Below, piece by piece: positions 52,433 through 63,300 of a stretch of DNA of 64,000 nt. Each line of letters opens with the position of its first letter. The stretch's first letter is position 1. This DNA is from Eutreptiella sp. 'Long Island Sound 2002'. Its lineage: Eukaryota; Euglenozoa; Euglenophyceae; Eutreptiales; Eutreptiaceae. The stretch lies in NCBI GenBank assembly GCA_964036045.1, contig OZ038383.1, positions 38,177,294 through 38,241,293 on the forward strand, read 5' to 3'. The notes under the pieces were generated by a model. The model saw nothing but the letters and a program-made list of their open reading frames with translations. It did not search any database and was not told the origin of the DNA. The position numbers and the translations under genes were made by a program.

Positions 52433-53771
52433 TTGAGGCTCCCCCACAAACCGGAAGCATACAGGGCACAGTGATAAACTCCATATTCAGGGCACATGAT
52501 GTGGGCTGTGTCGTCGCAAAAAAAGCATGACGAACGGCTGGGTGAACAATAGGGCATAGCATACATCCGTGCCAAGGCCCAAAGGCCTGTGCAATCTCAC
52601 GCAACAACCACAGTCTGTCTTGTGGAAGTTGGATGCTACCGTTGACTACACGCCTAGACGAAAGGCAATGTAGCATCAGAAGGCAGGCAGGATGGCAGCT
52701 CACACCGTCTTCTTGATGTAGGAAGGTGGAATAGAGGGGGGCTATAGCAAAAGCTACACTGCCAAACTCACCCAAAAACCTATCCCACCTCTTCTGCGGC
52801 CTTGGCTCAATGCCTTCTCGTTCGGCAATGAGGTTCACTATGAGTAACTCCTCGGTGTTTGAACCCGCTATGTACGGCTTGTTACACAGTGGATCGAACA
52901 CGAGGCACAAGAATGTGCGTGTTGAGGAAACCAACAACAAGCGCGGCACCCAATGTTCATTGCGCGAATATATTTGCACCGCAAGCAAGGGAGGCGCATA
53001 GACCATATCAATGGACGCCGCTTTCAAAGTACGCAGCGCCCATGACTCAGCCAACACCAACCTACGACCCAACGGCACAGATGACCCATTCCACAATGAG
53101 TCACGCACAACCCACGCCACACCCATAACATCCCAGTCCGCACTCAAGGCTGTTTGAGGGAGCCACCAGTAATACACAACAATCTCGGCACTATCTATGA
53201 CGTAAGATTTTGAGTAAACATCCCTCAAATGGCGTGCCACCAGCGTATATTGTTGAGACCCGGAACTTGGAATGATCACGTCAAGTGGTCATTCCCATTC
53301 GTCACGGAGCAATGACTCAACATGTTGCAATTGGGCCGTAGGGTTGCCTGGGCCATTAGTCAGGGCATGGCACACTGCGGCCAAGACGTCATCTCCACAA
53401 ACAAGCATTGTATTAACCATTCCAGTCTGTGATGGCGGGGTGATATTAGAGCATGGGGGTGGGGGGACAATCTCCGTCGGAACATTGGGATGGTTGTCCA
53501 ATTCCTCCATGGCTAGAGGCGGGCTGGTACGAGAGGCATTTGCGGACGTAATCGCGGGGAGGCTGGTTCGGAAACCTAGTAAAAACAAAAACATTTTTTT
53601 GCTAGGTTCCGAAACCTGGGGAAAAAATTTTTACTACGTTCTGAAACCTAGTAGAAAAAACTTTTTTTTTGCTAGGTTCCCAATACCTAGTAAAAATTAG
53701 TGAACCTAGTAAACTGTTACCTAGTAAAAAAAAAATTTAAAAATCTTTTTACTAGGTTTTACTACAGACCC

Positions 53772-53910
53772 GAAACGGTTGTGTAACCCATGCTGTCTCA
53801 TGGAGAAATGAAATGGCTGCATAACCCTTGCCATTTGGAGGAAAGCTGGAATGAATGTGTAACCTCTGTTGTACTGAGGACAAGTAAAATGCCCGTGTCA
53901 CCCTGCTACA
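53772..53910. repeat. Tandem repeat, right part, after transposon copy 3
   Basis: GAAACGGTTGTGTAACCCAT, GAAATGAAATGGCTGCATAA and related units continue the array of 50440-50974. Confidence 0.75.
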
Positions 53911-55124
53911 TTGACACCTTAGAGTGACGCCTCCTGCCAGTGAAGCACGAATCAAGTCTCCCAGAATCCCAAAAACTCAACAAATCGGCAGAACAAATCG
54001 GCAAAATCAGATTTGGCCGCCGATTTCGGGGGAGAGGGGGGTTGGGAATGGAGTTTCGCCTTGTTGTGATCAGATTGATGCGGTAAATCAGATAACACCG
54101 TGGGAAATGCGCATTCAACTATTGTAGCACATGTAGCGGAATGCAAGGTGGGTTTTCATTTTGACATGTACGGGTTGTTATGCAGAAGTCATGTGCAGAA
54201 GTCATATGCTGAAATACGAAGCCGTGACCTACCACACGAACCATGGCCGTTGCAATCACCCTGCCGGAAGATACCAACAAAAGTTGTGTGTGCAGGTGTG
54301 AGTGTGTTTGCTGTCGTGCGTGCACAAACCAAAAATGACGACGCGCCAAACCCAGACGGTGGTCGAAAACGTTACAGTGGATATGCACATCCTTGCTGTC
54401 GACAGGGAAATTTGGGTATGAGTGTGTGTGCAAATGCGTGTGGTGTGTTGGTGGGAGGGTCGCTGTTTCAGAGGTCTGCTATCAGCCTACGCTTCAGGAT
54501 GTCTATGCAAATCGGCCACGATGTGAGCACGAGTGGTGCACAGACCACAGCCACGCCCAGTATTGTGCCATACGTACCAAGATGAGACGAATGTTGGTAA
54601 TGACCAACGTCAAGCTGTCTGGAGCTTCGTGGGTGTTCAGGAAGCGCCCTGTGACCACAACGTGACCGTGACACGGGGTGACACACGCATAGGCAGCAGC
54701 CAAGTACAACGACAAAGGATGGTGCAGTTCATTGCTGCAGGTGCACGGCACAATTCTCTAAACTAAATTCAGGTTAACGGTTGGGAAAGCCAGAGGGTTA
54801 TGCAAGTATGAGAACGTCCATTGGGTGCCCATGTTTGATGTTCACGCGCCCAAAGAAATCAATCATGTGATGGTCGCGGGTATTCAAAACTCCCCCCAAA
54901 ACGTACCTAAGTTGCAATGCATGGCGTCCCTTGCTATTTTTGAATGAGAGATATCGGTCGTCACCGCCAAAAAGTATGTGAAAAGTATGTTACAAACAGT
55001 ACATGGAGCAGCCGGGCCTTTTTGGAAACCAACATGCCACCAAGGCTCTCAACACACGCCGCATGCCGCCGGTTTCTTACCCGCAGGCCTGTGTTGGCCC
55101 CCTTGGCGATGGCATCGGATGTAC
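53911..55124. other. No gene recognised
   Basis: Frames of up to 160 codons occur but without splice, family or composition support. No repeat was identified. Confidence 0.3.
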
Positions 55125-55197
55125 TCGGATGAGGTGGGCATCGATACCAGGACGTCTCGCATGCGAAGCGAGCGCTCTACCACTGAGCTACACGCCC
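55125..55197 (-). tRNA. tRNA-Ala(CGC)-like gene with degenerate T arm
   Basis: The minus strand reads GGGCGTG TA GCTC AGTGGTA GAGC, then CTCGC TTCGCAT GCGAG, giving perfect D and anticodon stems with anticodon CGC (alanine). Box A (TAGCTCAGTGGTAGAGC) is intact. The T arm (CTGGTATCGATGCCCAC) has only about three pairs and box B has an extra base. The acceptor pairs imperfectly with CTCATCC. It may be a decaying gene, a tRNA pseudogene or a SINE head. Confidence 0.6.
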
Positions 55198-55297
55198 TTG
55201 GTGTTACACCATGTTGAGATGCCGGAAAATCTTGCTGGTGTCCTTGGGCTGACTGTTTCGTCGTTGTGGGATCTGAAAGGCAGACAATCCTCTTAGC

Positions 55298-55459
55298 GCA
55301 GCAGCAGCAATCAAAGAAACATTGGAAGCTATGTGGTTTCTCAGTGTACAGCGACCGCGTGCCATTCTACCATTTCACCAATGGCACACCAACGAAAAAG
55401 GCTGACACCGCTGCAGCCTGGGAGGAGGCAGATTTAGCAGCCAGTAACAGTAGCAGGTG
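55298..55459 (+). CDS. Exon of an unknown plus-strand gene
   Basis: After the acceptor AATCCTCTTAG the exon encodes a Gln run, KKHWKLCGFSVYSDRVPFYH, FTNGTPTKKADTAAAWEEAD and ends at a strong donor (AGCAG/GTGAGG) with two bases left. It lies 0.1 kb from the tRNA-like gene. Product unknown. Confidence 0.52.
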
Positions 55460-55521
55460 AGGTACATGCTACTGCTTAGGATCGTTGTTGACTTGTCGTT
55501 CCAAAAGGTGTCACTCACGTA

Positions 55522-55716
55522 GTGTGGCGAACAGGTCCTCTGTAATTCAAGATTCGGCAGCGTGCAGTGAACTTGATGGCTCTGCCAGCACTGCATACCA
55601 TTTCGCTCATCAATTTACTGCCCGATTTCCTATGCAATTCAGAGCTCAACAAGATGAGATGCCAACATATCGCGTTGCATTGTCAAATTTGACATCCCAT
55701 GCCATCGTCGGAAAGG
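55522..55716 (+). CDS. Next exon of the unknown plus-strand gene
   Basis: Starting after GTCACTCACGTAG, one base completes the codon from the exon at 55459. It encodes SSVIQDSAACSELDGSASTA, YHFAHQFTARFPMQFRAQQD and EMPTYRVALSNLTSHAIVGK, ending before GTAATT in phase 0. Phase agreement and composition support it. Intron length would be only 62 bp. Confidence 0.52.
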
Positions 55717-55904
55717 TAATTGTGTAGTCAGGGTATTGATTGCATTTTGAACGTCGCATCAGCTGTGAGGTTGGCGCAGTCAGCAGCGCGTAGGCTACAT
55801 AATCTACAGTGTCCAGTTTGATCCTTACACACTCGCTTCACACACACCTGAAAGTCCCACCTGCACGGTAAATCCCACCCGGCTTCTGGGCCTCTCTCCT
55901 GGCG

Positions 55905-56157
55905 TAGTTGTTCAATGGTGGTGTTCTTCAACACAGCCAATGGTCTAAACCGGCCTCTTGATATCATGCAACACCCCCCCATGTCCCCAGCACCGTGCTG
56001 GAGCAAGACTCAATATGATGGACCTCCTGGTGGGTCCACCCAGGGCGAGCTTGGCCGTGTGCACAAGGCGTTCTGGGCTGTTGCACTCGCAAACGTGCAC
56101 TGCACAGGGGACTGCTGCCGCTTGCGTGGCATTAGCCTTCAGTGCTCAGGGTCCTGA
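55905..56157 (+). CDS. Probable terminal exon of the unknown plus-strand gene
   Basis: The frame encodes VVFFNTANGLNRPLDIMQHP, QYDGPPGGSTQGELGRVHKA and FWAVALANVHCTGDCCRLRG, ending at TGA. The acceptor GGCGTAG is near but its phase does not match the exon at 55716, so an exon is missing or the border differs. A minus-strand frame is also open here; this strand was preferred on composition. Confidence 0.38.
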
Positions 56158-56773
56158 GGTCGGTGCCAGAGGTTCCCGCCTCCTCAGAGTGCTGGCAGTC
56201 CTCCCTGTTGTTGGACCAAGACACAAAACTCCCACCGCAGTTGCCTGACTGTGTGTGCAGGTCATTGGCAATACAATCTTTATTGGTCACTCGTGCTACC
56301 CGCCCTCCTGAAAAGGGACATGCCCTTTTCCGACTGCGGCGGCTGGGCTTATTTACAACACAGGAAAAAGCACATCTCAGGCTGTAATGTGGTCGAATCA
56401 GTGAGCTGGGCTGTTCACATTCGTTACAGACAGGGCAGGCAGGTGGGCCATGCGTCGATGAAACAACGAAAAGGTGGTGCAATAGGGACAATAATGAGAG
56501 GGCCCCGTACTGGCAACAACAGCCAAGGGCCCCTCGAACTGGGCGGGCCTGTGCCTGAAGGAGAGGGAGGTCTCAGGTGGGGTGGCACAAGCAGTTACTG
56601 GCCACTGGAGAAACTGTCGCAGACAAAATGGGGCGGCTACAAAACAGTTGGAGAGCGATTGGGGACGGACAGAAGCGGTTGGGGCGGAACGAACCCTCAG
56701 TTCCGAAAGGAGGGCGATGCGGCACCCTCTTTAAGCACAGGCCTGGTCACAGGGTTCACACAACGAGCTGCGA
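56158..56773. other. Spacer between convergent genes; repeated segment
   Basis: The plus-strand gene ends to the left and the glycosylase exon ends to the right, so this is a convergent 3' region. The part at 56591-56745 is related to 19095-19235. Confidence 0.4.
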
Positions 56774-57085
56774 TCAGGCAATGTTGACGAGTTCATGGCT
56801 GAGATTCTGCACCGTTAGTTCCTTTGTGGCAAGCTCATCCACCGGTGAGAGCTGTTCACTGGCAGATTGGGCCACTTTCTCTTCGTGCAACTCCGGCACC
56901 GCCTCCTGCGAATGGCTCGGCTGGCAGCGCAACCACCTCACAAATGAGTGCAGTGTGGCATCATCGGGGGTCAGTGTCGTTCCTTCGCTCCTGCAGAAAA
57001 TCTTGTAGGAGTCTACCACAAAGCGGCCGCAACCCCAGATCTTGTTCTCTGTCTCGTCCAAGGTGAACGCAGGCATTGACAGATA
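56774..57085 (-). CDS. MBD4-like DNA glycosylase, C-terminal exon
   Basis: The 312-nt minus-strand exon follows the acceptor TTTTTTGTCGCAG and ends at TGA. It encodes YLSMPAFTLDETENKIWGCG, RFVVDSYKIFCRS, LTPDDATLHSFVRWLRCQ and an acidic, Glu-rich tail. The segment with I-GCGRF-VDSYKIFC and P-D--L---V-WL matches the end of the HhH-GPD domain of MBD4 thymine/uracil DNA glycosylases, where the family has GIGKYGNDSYRIFC and PDHKLNKYHDWL. The Asp of VVDSY corresponds to the catalytic Asp. Such enzymes excise T or U from G mismatches arising by deamination of 5-methylcytosine or cytosine. The helix-hairpin-helix and any methyl-binding domain would lie in exons to the right; only this exon is firm. 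The tail of about 45 residues past the domain is unusual. Confidence 0.72.
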   Translation of the reverse strand, partial: YLSMPAFTLDETENKIWGCGRFVVDSYKIFCRSEGTTLTPDDATLHSFVRWLRCQPSHSQEAVPELHEEKVAQSASEQLSPVDELATKELTVQNLSHELVNIA

Positions 57086-57162
57086 CTGCGACAAAAAATA
57101 GTAACCCTTTAAACACAAATTCTACTAACAGAGGAAATCGCCTCTACGGAGGTTTGCCTTAC

Positions 57163-57193
57163 CTGTGAAAGCCCTTGACAAAGCCCCATACAA
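57163..57193 (-). CDS. Possible small exon upstream of the MBD4-like exon
   Basis: A donor CACAG/GTAAGG at 57161-57163 gives a 77-bp intron before the exon at 57085. With acceptor GCATTCACAG the exon would be 31 nt, encoding CMGLCQGLSQ in phase with YLSMP. In MBD4 this position holds the helix before YL. Borders on the right are uncertain. Confidence 0.35.
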
Positions 57194-59300
57194 CTGTGAA
57201 TGCACAGGCACATGCACTCAGGCGAGGGCGGTGGTGCAGGCAGGCAGTAAGGATTGCACTCAGTATTCGGAAGCGGAGTGCTCCCATGATCTCTGAAGTG
57301 TGCAGAAAAGGAGCAATTTAACAACTGTTCTTATGTGATGCTCATAGCATTGCTTTGAAGGGCTTTCTGATGAGCTCATGCAATTCCTCTGTCTGAACTA
57401 CAGATACAAGGTATTCTAATTCTTGCACGGTTTTCACAGGACTGTATATGCATGAAGTTCAGGGATATAATTGTACAAGGTATCTGAGAGCAAGCACATT
57501 TTTGACGAAAATGTTAACAGGGGATAAAAGCAAAGCTCCATAAAGGTAATTTGCGATGTGTACATCACATCCCAGATGACTCAGATTGTGAAGACGTACA
57601 CCAAGACGACTGCGGCCCAACGCAATGCCACACTTGGTGCTCACACCTTTGCCTGTTCCTTCCCCCAGTACTATCATCATCCGGGTGATCATCCAGGAGC
57701 AACAGGCAAACAGCCGGCCACCCTTGCCATGCCTATAAGCGGTCGCCCCTAGCGAATACCCAACGAACCCCATCTGCACACCTCCCATCCCACATTCTAG
57801 TTGTCCCAGGGAGCATGGTACACACACGACGCACCCCTTTAATCAATTTGAGTTGCCCACACATCTACTAGTATGACAAGGGTCAAGGTTTTACTCACAC
57901 AAGTGTGGTCCTAGACTATTCACTCCTCATCCAATCATACACTTACAACCCACTACAAGCTTGGCACGCAAGCTTGGCCAAGGAACTACTAAGGGCCATA
58001 CTTGTTGATGTTGGTACATTTAGTGGCTTGCTGTAGCATGTTCGCTTCCGGAACTGGAATGCATGAATCTCACTTATCCGGTGAGCAATGGTACGGAGTA
58101 ATGTTTCAACAATAGGTATTGTGTTGAGCACAGGGCTGTAGCCACCCTTATTATGGCTGTAGTAGAGACAGAAATGAAGGGTTGCATATAAAGCACCCCC
58201 CCTTCCCGGGGAAATTGCACGTTTGCAGATACCCTGATGTATGTCTTCTCCTGCATCTACAAGTTGCTCTCTTGGAACAGTTGTCTTCGGTTGCGACCGT
58301 CTCATGCATGTCTCCGCAAATGTTCGTTGTATGTGATGGCTATGGTGACTTGCTAGTGTGGTTGACGAGATGAACCTCGGGGATTGGTGAGTATCTGGGT
58401 GCATGCCAATTGATTGCTACCCTGGAAACAGTTTATAGATAGGAAGTCAATGGACTAGAACTAGACCTAGAGCCTAAACTAGAGCCGGAACTGGAGGTAG
58501 AGGTACTAGAAGGCACAAATGTCAAAGAGGAATCAGGGTCTATGTCTTTCTGCTGCAAATACTGGCCACTTGCATTTTAAAAAGGAGCATCTTTCGGAAA
58601 CGAGTGCCCCTCTTTTTTGTCCTTGGGGCCTCGCCTTTCGCACCTGACGGAAACAAGGAAATGGGATTTTGGGTAGGGTGACACAGAAGTGTAAACACTC
58701 AAAACACCTCATAGAAACCTCTCACCAGGTGCCGAAACCACGAACCACTACTCGGGAACCATTATTGAGTGATGGTTCCCGGACCCCCCTTAACCCCCCC
58801 CCCCCAGGACTCCCCAGGCACCTGCTGGGCGCACCCCCCACCAAAGGGAGTGTGGACGTGGACCGTGGCCCACGTCGGAGACCCCTCCCTGCCAGCTCAG
58901 GGCATGGGAGGGTACAAACACAGGCCAACTGTGGGGTGTGGCCCACCGCACGACGCCGTGGCCACCGGGGAACACAACCACCGACCCGCAGGATACGCCG
59001 GGGCAACGCCTACCCGGGGGCCCCACAGCAGGTCCAGAAGAAAACATACTGAGCGCAAGCAAGTCACACAGACCGACACTTACTGGAAAAGGAGAGACGC
59101 ATAGCCCGGCACCCCATCCCTTTCCCCGCCCCGAGCGGTGGATATGCCGGCGACGACCGGCGTAGGGAAGGGGCAAGAGACACGAGCACTACGCACACGA
59201 CACCTAGCACCAAGAAACGCGCCTGCAAATGTGACAATTTAGTGAGCACGCGAGCCACAGGTCGCACGCACTCGCATCCAGCGCTACAGGTCTCCCCAGC
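57194..59300. other. No firm gene; probable intron or flank
   Basis: A short CTAGAACTAGACC-type repeat lies near 58450-58510, and a C12 run at 58794-58805. Missing 5' exons of the glycosylase should be in this interval, but none could be supported. Confidence 0.3.
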
Positions 59301-59533
59301 CTTTTCCACATACGTGTTTGATATGGCGTGTCCATACCAGGTACCTCCTTCCTCCTTTTCTTCGCGTCAGAGGTGCACTTCGACCCTTGGGGGCTTTACG
59401 CCCGCCATGCGGCGACCCTCCCTCCTAGGGGCCCGACTGGCCTGTGAAAGGAAGCGCCCTTGTCACAGTGATGGTCACCCCGATGCAGCCGGCCTGACTC
59501 CATCCTCCCAGACTCCTCTTCCGCCTTGGCATC

Positions 59534-60079
59534 ATGTCCGCACCTTCGAAGCAGTCAGGCTCGTCCCATCCTCCCTCCGGTAAACGCAAACGGTCCGCGA
59601 GCGAATGGGCTACTCGCAAAGCTCGGGACGCTCGGCGTCAAGCGGAGTACTTCGAGAGCAAAAAGGCCCTGGAGAGCCCCAGCTACATGCTGGGGGTGCT
59701 GGATGATATCCAGCTGCAAATCCACTTGGCGCCCCCCGTGCAGGAGAAGCATGCGGCGACGGTGTTTGAACGGTCCAGAGGGTGGCTGGTGAGGCGTCTG
59801 CGCCCGAAGTGGCCGGCGGCTGTGGTCGTGCGGATAAACCGCGATAAGCCTGCAGGACACCACTGGACATCTGATCTGTGGAGGCTGCAACTCGGCGGCA
59901 CAAGGGCGCCGGACCCTTTCTTGAGTGTCGCCTTCACCATCTTCGCCACCACGTAGCAGCGGTTCGTCTTGCGAGGCAAAACCCGTGTCATCCGGGAAGG
60001 CGGGGCTCAGCTTTTCCCAACAGCGACAGCACAAGCGTCGTCAGCCGGTTCTGCGCGCTCACACTCTGCCCCGCAATGA
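59534..60079 (+). CDS. LINE leading ORF, basic protein, with in-frame TAG
   Basis: From ATG 59534 the frame encodes SAPSKQSGSSHPPSGKRKRS (a basic, nuclear-localisation-like start), ESKKALESPSYMLGVLDDIQ, RGWLVRRLRPKWPAAVVVRI and PDPFLSVAFTIFATT, then TAG at 59954-59956. It stays open with QRFVLRGKTRVIREGGAQLF and a Ser/Ala-rich end until TGA at 60077-60079. The 38 codons after the TAG look as protein-like as those before. It lies upstream of the ORF1-like frame of the same element. Confidence 0.6.
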
Positions 60080-60272
60080 TGTCAGACTCTTACACCGGCC
60101 TCTAACCTTCCACATCTCTACATGTGTTCTGTATCCAGGTGCGTGACCGGCCGGGTGGCACACCTTTGCTGCGCGTCGGTGAGTGCATACATGTGGCGCC
60201 ACTGAGGGCCGAACCTCCCTCTCTGCATCCCCGCCCTGCGCGGTGGCCAGACCGCCATCAGCGGTCCCAACG

Positions 60273-60357
60273 GTAAGTGGCGGGACGCCTCCGGTGGGGT
60301 CTTCTGCTGTGTATGTGGTGCCTTCCTAACCACCTACCCTGTTGCCCGTGTTCTCAG
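60273..60357 (+). other. Intron-like segment in the LINE
   Basis: A consensus donor ACG/GTAAGT at 60273 and acceptor TGCCCGTGTTCTCAG ending at 60357 bound 85 bp, seven bases before the ATG of the next frame (60364). Splicing would join the leader to the ORF1 start. Confidence 0.4.
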
Positions 60358-60363
60358 TCTGCC

Positions 60364-63300
60364 ATGCCTCCTTTACCTGCATCTCTCACTGACGTCGCTG
60401 GCCGGTTCTTACGCCTGTTGGAGCGCAGCACTGAGCCACGCCTACAGTCCCTGCTGTGTGACTACAGAACAGATGTCCCACTGCCTACACCGCACGAGGC
60501 AATCAGGGCACTCGGTGACACCACGGGAGCTGCACCCGGCCACCTCTGTGACACTTGGCGCTGGCTCACACTGGAAGGGGAACTCTCTGCTGTGAGTGAC
60601 TTGCAAGTCATGCTGACTACCAATGGGGTGCTGCTGTCGGTCACTGCCGATGTGAAGACTTCCACGGGGGTACGGATCATTACCCACTGCCCGGCGGCCA
60701 TGGCTCAATCTCTCCCGCTCTTGGCATTCGCGCAAACCGCAGACGCTACCTCCCAAGAGCTGCTCCTGAGATGGAACCCCTACTTCCGGTGTATTCATGG
60801 CAACTCATTCCGGTCTAGGCTGCGGCAATTGCTTGGGCTCACGGAAGCAGATCAGTCGCCTGAGTTCCGAGGCACACCAGATTGGAAGTCGGTGGCGGAC
60901 CCCATTTCCCAGCGATTGCCGCCACAGCTGCGATCGCCGTGGGCAGAGCGGCACAAGAAAGATGGGTCGGGACAATGGGCGGTCATTCTGGACATGCCTG
61001 CTAGCCCCCTCAACACCCCGCATGTAGCGCCGGACATCCTGCACCAGATCTACCCTTACGTTCTGTGGTGGGCAGCCGACCTAGTCGCCACCCTGCAGCA
61101 GAAGTTCCCGGTGGGCTCTCGCGCTAACGTCAAGGTCCGCAAAGTCCCCGCTGAGCAAGCACCACGCGCGCTCGAGGCATCCACGCTGCTCCTCCGCGAT
61201 GATGAGACGGCAAGCCAAGTGATGGATCTTGCATCACCCCCATGGGCACCGGCTTCGGTTTTGGCGCTACACCTAGCTTCAGGGTTGCGAGACGCTATGT
61301 CGGTGTGTTCCCCGCAGGAGATCCTCCGCACCCCCCGTTTGCCGGAGCTATCTTTGGCGGTATGGACTGCAGCCGGAGAAGCCGCTACCCCCGCAGCGCT
61401 CGGCGGGTTCTTGGTGGATGATGCCCTTTCCCCTCTTCGAACCAGCTCGGCGGCCCGCACAACAAAAGAGGTCCTGGATAAGTTGGTGCACGGGAACTCT
61501 GTGCCCATCGAGGTGTTGTTGCAGTTCGAGGCGGCAGTCCGGCCGGGGCCTGCTGCGCCCGACGATGGGCAACTTCGCAAGCTAACCGAGCAAGATCGCT
61601 AGACATGCGACACCCTGCAAGCGACGGAGAATGCTCTGTGTTCGGCGCGCCAAAACCTGGTCCATCAAAGGAAGATGCACGATGCTCCCACGGAGCGCCT
61701 GCAGTCCCGCATTGACGACCTGCAAGTCCAAGTCACCAAATTGGTGCAGACCCTGGATCGCCACCGCACTGCCACGGAAGGAGCGGGCACGGTGGACACA
61801 CGCATCTAGCCAGCTGCGAAGACGTTGCTCTCTCTCGCCCGCAAGCTTCATCCCTCAGGCACGGCAGTTTCCGATGCCTTGCGGTTAGCTTTGGAGAAAC
61901 TCCGTCCTGCCAGCTATCCGCGGATTGCCAGGCATCATGCGGCATGGTATCCGCCCTTGCCGGTTCTTTTGACAGCCTGGGTGGTGAGGGGATCTCTGAC
62001 CTTTCATAACTGGCAGCTTTTCTTTGCACAGTTTGATTCTACGCTTGACATGCCCCCGCCGGATGCGCCTCCGGTGGCGAGGTCTCCCCGAGAGTCCCCC
62101 ATTGTGGATCTCACGGGCGCCGACGACCGGGTGCCCTCAGTCTTGCCGGTGCTGACGAGTGAGTCTGTGTCACTGGACGTGCCGGCTCTGGTGAGTCACG
62201 AAGCCAATCGCACTCCTGACGGTGTGCCTCCGGTGTTGAACGGGTTTCTCACCTGGCTCAATACAGTGGACGACAAAAAAGTTGGAGGCCTTGCCCGTGC
62301 CTTTCATTTAGCCATGCAGTTGGCGGGGTGCGACATGCCCAACTTCCCACATGATTCACTGCGGCGACAGTGGGAGCGCCTTTGGGCCTCCTTGCCGTTG
62401 AGACCCGCCGTCACCCACGCAGTTGCAGACTTCGTCAAAGCCCACCGTCAGGATGACCCCTCGGTCCCGGCGGCCGGCCAACACCCGGCACTGCAAGCGC
62501 AGAAGTCCAACCCGTCCACGGGTAATCGGGGTTCACGGGGGTGGGCTCATTCTGACCGAGCGCAATTTCCGGTGGGCTGCAATGTCCAATGGATTGCTGT
62601 CTCGGACCCCCCTTCCTAGCCCATGTGTGCGAGAGTGCTAGCCGGCTTTCGGCGCTCCCATTTTCACAATAACCTTTGCACCATGCTGGATGAGTATGTC
62701 CGGGGGAAATTTCCTTTGCTTACCTGGGGGTTCGCGAAGAGGCTCGAGCGTTGGTAGATCAGGGAGGTACCGTCACAAGGGGAGGCTGGAGAGTTCAGTG
62801 GCAGAAGTCCTACAGACAACCCTGGACCCCCTTCACCAGAGGTAATGGAGGTTCTGCACATCGGTCCACCCCGGGCGCGGTCCCGTGGGAGCGGGGCGGC
62901 GGCAGCGCCTCCCGCCCCCGCCCTTGAGCCCACGAGTGGCTAGGATGACGGAGACCGGCGCCGACACAAACGGTCCCGCTCAGAGACGAGAGACCGTTCC
63001 CGCTCTCCTTCCAGGGAGCGCCGGCCCCGCCGGCATGGCGGGCCGCGCCGGTCCAGGTGCCGGTCCCCGCCGTCACGGTGGCCGCGGCACGTGGATTCCT
63101 ACTATGGAGATCAGTACCTGCGCCACCCCCAGAATTTCCCCCACGGGGCCGCCCTTTCAGTACGGGGCCATGTACGGATATCTGCCGGCACACAGTGGTT
63201 GGGGCAACCCCTGCCCCTGCCCCCACATACCAGTCACCCCCCCCCCCCCCCGGCTGTGACATGGCCTGCTCCCTTCGCCGGGAAACGGGCCAGCCACGTA

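Larger units (their letters stand above)
51385..53279 (-). pseudogene. Transposon-encoded protein (copy 3), interrupted and frameshifted
   Basis: The 5' part (53279 down to about 52570) encodes IDSAEIVVYYWWLPQTALSA, VPRLLLVSSTRTFLCLVFDP, VSCHPACLLMLHCLSSRRVV and QDRLWLLREIAQ. A frame change near 52570 leads to CFFCDDTAHIMCPEYGVYHC, where one Cys of the copy-2 cluster is Tyr. After an insertion the C-terminal part (51816-51385) gives LACIVLAFALGDRL, KLECDKNLIEEL and YKRVFCDFI before TAA. Block order and the TAA end match copy 2, showing one family protein. It is unlikely to be functional here. No transposase family was verified. Confidence 0.6.
50975..53771. mobile_element. DNA transposon copy 3 (largest), CCTAGTAAA-end family
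   Basis: The left end GGGCATTTGGTGAAACCTAG equals that of copy 1 except for one base, and the right end is TTTTACTACAGACCC. Both subterminal regions are rich in CCTAGTAAA in opposite orientation. The flanking duplication is GAAATGGCT left and GAAACGGTT right (7 of 9; the array itself could also supply these words). It carries a tRNA-like segment near 51213-51290 and a minus-strand coding region at 51385-53279, interrupted by an insertion at 51779-52410. The length is 2.8 kb. Confidence 0.78.

Noticed and set aside
59242-59583. Separate gene upstream of the LINE
   Set aside because: The frame overlaps the LINE leading ORF in another frame and has no splice or family support.
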